Source: Chlamydia pecorum E58
GTDB lineage: Bacteria; Chlamydiota; Chlamydiia; Chlamydiales; Chlamydiaceae
Direction of reading: 5' to 3'
DNA length: 64,000 bases
Assembly: GCF_000204135.1 (NCBI RefSeq)
Contig: NC_015408.1
Span: 806,001-870,000 of the forward strand
This document shows positions 58,952-64,000 of the stretch, one piece after another. A model generated the notes under the pieces. That model ran no database searches. It was not told the DNA's origin and saw only the letters and a program-made list of their open reading frames with translations. Both the position numbers and the translations under genes were made by a program. Position 1 is the stretch's first letter. Each line of letters starts with the position of its first letter.

Positions 58952-59785
58952 CTAAAAGATTTGACTGATATCTATACTTTCTAAGAAAGCTTCAAATTTT
59001 TTTTGAGTTTGCTGAAATTCTTGTTCACTGATGACTCCAAAAGGGGAGTTTTGTCTAAACAGGGGACTCATGCTAATATAGTTTTCTGATAGTGCAGTAT
59101 ATTCAGAAGAGGGGTCTCCTTCTGTCTGTGGCCCGATAATTTTCCCAATATAATATTGATTCTTATTTACTGTTCCTAAAAAGTGAGGTTCTTCATAAAT
59201 GATTTCTTCTCCCGGAGGAACAAGACGAACGCCTTTCCAAGATGAAGATTCAGGACTAGCAGGAAAGTTTACATTCAATCCCGTCAAACAAGGAAAGGGA
59301 TGGGACAAAAGATATTCTATGATCATCTTTAAAATTTCCGGAGCCTTTTCCTTTTGAAAACAGGAAATATGATGGTCTTGTGATAATGCTAGAGCTGGAA
59401 TATTATCTAACAAGGCTTGCTTAGCTGCTCCTATGGTTCCTGAAAGCCAAGCATTTTTCCCATAATTATTTCCGCTATTAATTCCTGAAATCAAAAGATC
59501 TGGGGGGGAGTCTTGAAACATTGTCCTAAGAGCAATCTTTACGCAATCTACGGGGGTCCCTTTTACAGCCCAAGCCTCTCGAACTTCTTGAGAATATGCA
59601 TGCGGAGACACACAAAGCACAGAGCTAAAAGAAAAAGCCATGCTTTTCCCTGACTGCTCTGTATGTGGAGCAACAATATAAAGATCCGCAATATCAGCTG
59701 ATAATAGGGCAGAAACTAAGTAGCTCATTCCTTTAGCTTCTATTCCGTCATCATTTGTTAACACAATTTTTAATCTTTTAGACAC
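58952..59785 (-). CDS. surE: 5'/3'-nucleotidase SurE
   Basis: Metal-dependent phosphatase that removes phosphate from nucleoside monophosphates, linked to stress survival. The N-terminal [12 protein letters not shown] motif holds the metal-binding Asp pair; the second block [25 protein letters not shown] and GLNVNFP complete the active site. 277 aa is typical. The start is a GTG at 59785. Lies upstream of tRNA-Val/Asp on the same strand. Confidence 0.94.
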   Translation of the reverse strand: MSKRLKIVLTNDDGIEAKGMSYLVSALLSADIADLYIVAPHTEQSGKSMAFSFSSVLCVSPHAYSQEVREAWAVKGTPVDCVKIALRTMFQDSPPDLLISGINSGNNYGKNAWLSGTIGAAKQALLDNIPALALSQDHHISCFQKEKAPEILKMIIEYLLSHPFPCLTGLNVNFPASPESSSWKGVRLVPPGEEIIYEEPHFLGTVNKNQYYIGKIIGPQTEGDPSSEYTALSENYISMSPLFRQNSPFGVISEQEFQQTQKKFEAFLESIDISQIF

Positions 59786-59830
59786 AGTAAACCATTAATA
59801 TTTGTGTTATATAAGGTTAAATAGAAAAAC

Positions 59831-60574
59831 TTATGTCTCTATTTTTTCTTTTTGCGATTTAGACGAACCGTTTTCACAAACGGCTAAAGCTATATTATGT
59901 CTAGCTAAAGGAAAAAAATCCTCCAACATTTTTAAACTTTGTTCTGCCTTAGATCTTAGAGAAACTACGGGACATCGACAAGTCACTCTTGCAAATCCAT
60001 GTTCTTTTGCAAATTTTTTGATCAAAGATTCTGGAGTGAAAATTAAAGGACGTAAAATTGTTATGCCAAAATGCACCATATCCAAAACAGGCAGCATCCC
60101 AGAAAATTCAGCTTTATGTAAAAGATTCATTAAAGTGGTTTGTACAAGATCATCTCTATGATGGCCGAATGCTATGGCTGTTGCTCCGATTTCTTTAGCT
60201 GCTTGAAATAATAGTCGTCTTCTTGCTTGAGAACAAGAATAGCATTCTGGTGTTTCAGGAGCGTAAGGGGAGACCAAGGAGGTAAAGGGAATTTGTAATC
60301 GATCACATATTTTTATTAAATAATGTGTATTGACTTCGGCGCCACAAGAATACTTCCCTGAGATATTCACAGCATGAAGATCTAACTCGGGAAATCCTCT
60401 TCCAGAAATTGCTTTAAGCATAAGCAGCAAAGAAAGACTATCTTTCCCTCCACTTAGCGCCACAATAATTTTTCGATGATTTTCCAACATAGAATATGTA
60501 TATAAAGCCTTGCGTATTAAACTCTCTATCCGCTTCCCAGTCTTTACCCAAGGAGGGTGTAATAATACTGTCAT
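59831..60574 (-). CDS. ttcA: TtcA/TilS-like PP-loop tRNA-modifying enzyme
   Basis: PP-loop ATP pyrophosphatase of the TtcA (tRNA 2-thiocytidine) type. The PP-loop SGGKDSLSL is near residue 42. The CxxC of the iron-sulfur site is in ECYSCSQARRRLLF, and a third Cys is in TCRCPV, as in TtcA. GHHRDDLVQTTLMNLL is the second ATP-site block. 247 aa from the ATG at 60574 (a TTG two codons earlier is in frame). Upstream of surE on the same strand with a 45-bp gap. Confidence 0.82.
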   Translation of the reverse strand: MTVLLHPPWVKTGKRIESLIRKALYTYSMLENHRKIIVALSGGKDSLSLLLMLKAISGRGFPELDLHAVNISGKYSCGAEVNTHYLIKICDRLQIPFTSLVSPYAPETPECYSCSQARRRLLFQAAKEIGATAIAFGHHRDDLVQTTLMNLLHKAEFSGMLPVLDMVHFGITILRPLIFTPESLIKKFAKEHGFARVTCRCPVVSLRSKAEQSLKMLEDFFPLARHNIALAVCENGSSKSQKEKIET

Positions 60575-60699
60575 AAACAAGAAATAACTTTTTTTTAAGA
60601 AAGATATTTTTAGGTAAGCTTATTTTAAAAGCTAGTAAACTTATTGGTTTTTATGTTTGTCTTTATTAAAATTTTTAGAAATTTAACCAAGAGAAGTTT

Positions 60700-61197
60700 G
60701 TGGCTAAAAAGATCAATAGAAACGATCCTTGTCCCTGTGGATCTAATAAAAAGTACAAACAGTGTTGTCTAAAAAAAGAGGAAATCATAGCCAGACATAC
60801 CCCAGAGGGAAAGTTTAAATTTTCAGCTTCGGTGCTTTCCTCTGCGGATTCGGATAAGATAAAAGAAAACTTCACTCAATTATTTCAAAAAGCGTCATCG
60901 CAACTCACAGAAGAGCAAAAAGAACAAATTAATCAGTATCGTTCGATAACAAAAAGTAAAGTCCCCCCAAGTAAAAAGTCTTTAAATAAAGCAAAAGCAA
61001 AAGAAGAGCGCATTATTTCGGAAAAACTCAAGCAATATGACTTCCAAATGTTATCTAAAGAAGAACATCAGGAAATTCAACAAGCTTTAAAAACAAAGCA
61101 GCAAAAGCCTGAATTTTCTTCCGAGGTCTTCATCCCAACACAAGAAGATTATCGCGTATCAAAAACGCCGAACTCTCTTCCCAAAGATTCTGATTAG
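60700..61197 (+). CDS. SEC-C motif protein, 165 aa
   Basis: The N-terminus carries a SEC-C zinc-binding motif (RNDPCPCGSNKKYKQCC), the same metal motif found at the end of SecA. The remainder is a charged, Lys/Glu/Gln-rich helical stretch with no other domain. The start is a GTG with AAGAGAAG upstream. Function unknown; it may bind a ribosome or SecA-linked partner, or simply carry zinc. Divergent from ttcA. Confidence 0.82.
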   Translation: MAKKINRNDPCPCGSNKKYKQCCLKKEEIIARHTPEGKFKFSASVLSSADSDKIKENFTQLFQKASSQLTEEQKEQINQYRSITKSKVPPSKKSLNKAKAKEERIISEKLKQYDFQMLSKEEHQEIQQALKTKQQKPEFSSEVFIPTQEDYRVSKTPNSLPKDSD

Positions 61198-61260
61198 CAT
61201 GTAAAAATATACTTTCTTATTGAGAATAAAGTTTTCTTTTTGTGATAATAACTTTCCTTT

Positions 61261-61333
61261 GCTGGAGTAGCTCAATTGGCAGAGCATTCGATTTGTAATC
61301 GAACGGTTGAGGGTTCAATTCCTTTCTCCAGCA
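61261..61333 (+). tRNA. tRNA-Thr (TGT)
   Basis: 73 nt. The acceptor GCTGGAG pairs with CTCCAGC (allowing the last bases), the D-arm has AGCTCAATTGGCAGAGC, the anticodon loop TTTGTAA carries TGT, and the T-arm has GGTTCAA. Discriminator A. CCA is not encoded. Confidence 0.96.
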
Positions 61334-61344
61334 TTCTTTTTTCT

Positions 61345-61427
61345 GGGGGTGTCGCATAGCGGTCAATTGCATCGGACTGTAAATCCGACTCCTTACGGAT
61401 ACGTTGGTTCAAATCCAGCCACCCCCA
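61345..61427 (+). tRNA. tRNA-Tyr (GTA)
   Basis: 83 nt with a long variable arm. The acceptor GGGGGTG pairs with CACCCCC, the anticodon loop CTGTAAA carries GTA, and the T-arm has GGTTCAA. Discriminator A. Eleven bases after tRNA-Thr, so one transcript is likely. Confidence 0.96.
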
Positions 61428-61570
61428 GGGTTCTATCATTTTCTCTTTTTATTCTTTTGCCTTTCATTCTTAAATTAATTTAAAAACGAAATAGAAATTA
61501 TTTATTTTTAATTTTGACTGAAAAAGTTGTTTTTGTTTTTTTGAAGAAAAAAATGAAATAAAAAATAAAA

Positions 61571-62410
61571 ATGACAACACCTAATAGTAATGAATGTTAT
61601 TTCAAAGTTGATTCTATTATTGATGGAAACTTATCAGCAGCGAATATAACAACATTTGATACCCAAGCAAAGTCGATCAGTTCTTCTGCAACGTTTTCTG
61701 TTAATGGAAATGCAACCGTAAAATCCGGCACAAGAGTTTCAGGGCAAACTTATTGCTCCAAATATTCTCTAGATGCCACAGGAGCGTCAACTCGTGTACA
61801 AGTGAATCTTAATGGGAACCGCCTAAGCAATGCTGCTCTTCCTCAAAATGATTGTGAGCCAGTGCCAGCCTTTTATGTTCGCTCTCCTGAATTCTATTAT
61901 ACAACGATTCCAGAAGATGCACGAACAACATTCAATAGAAATAGCAGTCCTTTAGAACTTGTTTCAGCTCAAACAATTATCTACCAATCAAGAAATGCAA
62001 ATAGAGTCTGTCGCATAGTGGATTATGACAAAAGTACGAAAAAAGTTACTTATCCAGGGAGGTACTATATCCAGCTGACAGCTAAAGGAACGTATACTCT
62101 TTCATTTGGAATCTCAAAACGTCCTGGATGGAATAACGGCTGGGGATCTCCTGTATACTTACATTGTGCAGGAGGGCCTCCAAATTTTTATTCCAACTCA
62201 ACTCTAAGAGGAGGAGGAGCATATGCTGAACAAGCGACTCTTGGGACAACAATTCAAGTCACTAACCCGGCTCCAGATCCTAATGCTGCTCCTTTAGGGG
62301 ATGATTATACCAAACATATTTTCTATCTTACACAAGATGATGATTACTCTATTTTAAATGCTTTTTATTTCAGCATTCTCTTTTACCCGATGGATGAATA
62401 TCTCATATGA
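61571..62410 (+). CDS. Fibre-like protein with C1q/TNF-like head, first of three, 279 aa
   Basis: No named family recognised. The first ~95 residues are rich in Ser/Thr/Asn/Gly with short alternating strands (DGNLSAANITTF, SISSSATFSVNGNATV), like the beta stalk of phage tail fibres or spore surface filaments. The remainder looks like a beta-sandwich head: VTYPGRYYIQLTAKGTYTLSFGI recalls the central strands of C1q/TNF domains, and it ends AFYFSILFYPMDEYLI. No signal peptide or membrane segment is seen. No ribosome binding site is obvious in the A-rich leader. The next gene starts at ATGA overlapping this stop. Confidence 0.75.
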   Translation: MTTPNSNECYFKVDSIIDGNLSAANITTFDTQAKSISSSATFSVNGNATVKSGTRVSGQTYCSKYSLDATGASTRVQVNLNGNRLSNAALPQNDCEPVPAFYVRSPEFYYTTIPEDARTTFNRNSSPLELVSAQTIIYQSRNANRVCRIVDYDKSTKKVTYPGRYYIQLTAKGTYTLSFGISKRPGWNNGWGSPVYLHCAGGPPNFYSNSTLRGGGAYAEQATLGTTIQVTNPAPDPNAAPLGDDYTKHIFYLTQDDDYSILNAFYFSILFYPMDEYLI

Positions 62411-63252
62411 AAAATCAACCTAAATACAACATGACAAACTCTACAAATTTTCGCATGGATACTACAGCAGTAGCATCAGGAGTAAAGGATCAAAACCTTT
62501 TCATGGATGGTGCCACTCTCTCCATAACAGGTAGCTCTAGTATTGATGATACCTTATCAGTAAGGAATCTTACAGTTACAGATTCCACAACATCCACTTG
62601 TGATGTTGAAATTGGGGGGGATCTCTTAACAGAAAACACAGATTTTCATGCAACTACTCTATCTAGGGGAATGGATATCATTTCTGCTAGCGAAAAAAGT
62701 AAAACACCATTTTTAGCCAATATTAGTGATCCACAATCTCCAAGAGACGCCGTAACCTATGCTTTTTATAGAAGAAATAGCGTTCAAGCATATCATTCTT
62801 CTGTCTCATATACGAACACCTATGACTTTCTATCTGGGGTTGTAAAATTATTTGCGGGCAATGGAAACAATGAAGTGAACTCTACTCCCAGATACTCAGA
62901 CTATTTCACTATTAGTGAGGATAGAATCACTCCTAGGAAAGCTGGGATTTATCAAATAACCATACAGTGTACTCGTTTTAGCGGAAAGCACTCAGGAAAT
63001 GATAACGCCACGTTTTTTTTATACTTGATGTCCCCCACAAATAAAAGCTTACTGTCTAGTACAGATACTCGAGGACTAAGTAATACTGACAGAACAACAA
63101 AAGTTTTACATGCAATTTTCCCCGTCCCAGAACTTACTAGGGAAGGAGATTTTTATATACAAGCAACATCGACTGCTGACATGAAAATTAAATACTTTTC
63201 AACCAATGTGATTTGGTTCCCTTTTAATATGAGTTTTTCCGAGGTAGATTAA
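62407..63252 (+). CDS. Fibre-like protein with C1q/TNF-like head, second of three, 281 aa
   Basis: Paralogue of the gene before it. The stalk-like N-terminus has DGATLSITGSSSIDDTLSVR, TSTCDVEIGGDLLTEN; the head has ISEDRITPRKAGIYQITIQCTRF, the strand-turn-strand pattern of C1q/TNF jelly rolls (pattern x-x-G-I-Y-x-I), then DNATFFLYLMS and a final NVIWFPFNMSFSEVD. ATG overlaps the previous stop by four bases, so translation is coupled. The third gene follows after one base. Location unknown: no signal peptide, so export would need type III secretion or release with a particle. Confidence 0.75.
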   Translation: MKNQPKYNMTNSTNFRMDTTAVASGVKDQNLFMDGATLSITGSSSIDDTLSVRNLTVTDSTTSTCDVEIGGDLLTENTDFHATTLSRGMDIISASEKSKTPFLANISDPQSPRDAVTYAFYRRNSVQAYHSSVSYTNTYDFLSGVVKLFAGNGNNEVNSTPRYSDYFTISEDRITPRKAGIYQITIQCTRFSGKHSGNDNATFFLYLMSPTNKSLLSSTDTRGLSNTDRTTKVLHAIFPVPELTREGDFYIQATSTADMKIKYFSTNVIWFPFNMSFSEVD

Positions 63253-63253
63253 A

Positions 63254-64000
63254 ATGTCTAATCCCGCACCAAAAACAACTATCGGTTTCCCAACTTTCAT
63301 TCGACTCAACATTACATCTACAAACCTTACAGAAGAAAAGAAAACAAAGGCACTTACTGTTGGTCAAGGGATTACTACAGAAAACCTACAGGCATCAGGA
63401 AATCTGAGTATAACTAATGGAGGACTTGAGTGTAGACGCAATTTAGATGTTATAGGGAATATCAATGTTAATCCTACTTCATCCTCTTCTATGCAGTTCA
63501 AAGGAAGAGTCAATCTTGCTAGTACACCACTATATTACAAAAATGGAAGTTCCCTACGCACAGATTATGCCAATATTAATGACAGAGCAGACCAACAATA
63601 CGTTCCTTTTGGAGAATTTAAAAATACAAGAGTTGTCTATACAGAACGCTCTGCAACATCAGGTGGATGGGTAGGAAGTGGAGATTTTGGCGGAGGTAAA
63701 AACCTTCCTTGGGAGAAATTTGATAATCAAAGCTATAACACTACGGGCGCTGTTACTTTTTCATCAAATAATGGGCAATTAAACTTTACAGCAAGCTCTA
63801 CACAACCTAAATTGTTAAGAATTAGCGTGTTCATGACAAAAGATGGGCGATGGTTAGATAATGGAACAGGAGGAGAGGTTGCCCTAGAAGTCACTGTAAA
63901 TGGCACCAAAAAAACATTAGCCGTATCCACATGTTCAGGACAAAGCAACTATAGAACTCGCCCTATGTCATGGTTTTGCTCAACATTCTACGCTACATCT
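63254..64000 (+). CDS. Fibre-like protein, third of three, 3' end beyond the window
   Basis: ATG one base after the previous stop; the frame is open for 249 codons to the window edge, so the protein is at least 249 aa. It starts MSNPAPKTTIGFPTF and has a stalk-like stretch with ALTVGQGITTENLQASGNLSIT, ECRRNLDVIGNINVNPTSSS. Then comes a Gly-rich linker (SGGWVGSGDFGGGKNLPW) and the beginning of a beta-rich region (LLRISVFMTKDGRW). Related to the two previous genes by its stalk and position; its head cannot be judged without the missing part. Confidence 0.72.
   Translation, partial: MSNPAPKTTIGFPTFIRLNITSTNLTEEKKTKALTVGQGITTENLQASGNLSITNGGLECRRNLDVIGNINVNPTSSSSMQFKGRVNLASTPLYYKNGSSLRTDYANINDRADQQYVPFGEFKNTRVVYTERSATSGGWVGSGDFGGGKNLPWEKFDNQSYNTTGAVTFSSNNGQLNFTASSTQPKLLRISVFMTKDGRWLDNGTGGEVALEVTVNGTKKTLAVSTCSGQSNYRTRPMSWFCSTFYATS

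Noticed and set aside
59795..59822. dif-like 28-mer upstream of surE
   Set aside because: Only the right half resembles the XerD arm (TATATAAGGTTAAAT); the left arm does not match, so it is not called as a feature.

Overview
This window is chromosomal DNA of an obligate intracellular Chlamydia. The gene set and order read like the Chlamydia pneumoniae branch: rpsA-trxB-acpS, lgt-yidC-dnaA, glgP-pdhCBA, lpxD-ompH-bamA, recR, fabHDG-acpP, incB/incC, mgtE, dhnA-type aldolase, metNIQ, gyrBA-tmk-holB, and ubiA/ubiX-type genes. Other supporting signs are an oversized YidC, a second-type DnaA, a transporter-like membrane protein carrying HEAT repeats, and many small proteins with the paired hydrophobic lobes of inclusion membrane (Inc) proteins. 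The exact species cannot be settled by eye. No insertion sequence, rRNA operon or CRISPR array was seen.

Layout: 1-7.5 kb holds the edge of rpsA, then trxB, acpS, lgt, yidC, dnaA and one Inc-like gene. 7.7-13.5 kb has glgP facing the pdhABC operon. 13.6-22.7 kb holds a degenerate GH3-like gene, the outer-membrane/lipid A block lpxD-ompH-bamA, recR, and the fatty acid synthesis operon fabH-fabD-fabG-acpP. 22.7-30 kb is a minus-strand run: two transporters (DAACS, NSS), incB, incC, a membrane-HEAT protein and a stand-alone cyclic-nucleotide-binding protein. 30-45 kb alternates Inc-like genes with mgtE, an amino acid permease, a class I aldolase and the methionine ABC transporter metNIQ. 44.8-51.6 kb is a replication operon (DUF721-gyrB-gyrA-tmk-holB). 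51.6-61.5 kb holds an esterase, a Sua5-like gene, a dipeptidase, two Inc-like coiled-coil genes, ubiA/ubiX, a YitT-family protein, surE, ttcA, a SEC-C protein and four tRNA genes.

The most unusual region is 61.57-64.0 kb, just downstream of tRNA-Thr and tRNA-Tyr. Three translationally coupled genes run off the window edge. Each encodes a short repetitive stalk-like N-terminus, and at least the first two end in a domain that looks like a C1q/TNF jelly roll. They resemble trimeric receptor-binding fibres of phages or spore surfaces rather than any usual chlamydial surface protein.

Other points worth attention are an Inc-like gene at 35.1 kb whose 5' end appears broken by a one-base deletion, a GH3/NagZ-like protein lacking catalytic motifs at 13.7 kb, a perfect 24-bp palindrome upstream of an Inc-like gene at 56.0 kb, a 17-bp dyad upstream of the Sua5-like gene, and an apparent change in strand composition near 51.6 kb that could mark the replication terminus. 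Several starts were moved from an upstream TTG/GTG to an internal ATG where ribosome binding sites or family length favoured it; the reasons are given per gene.
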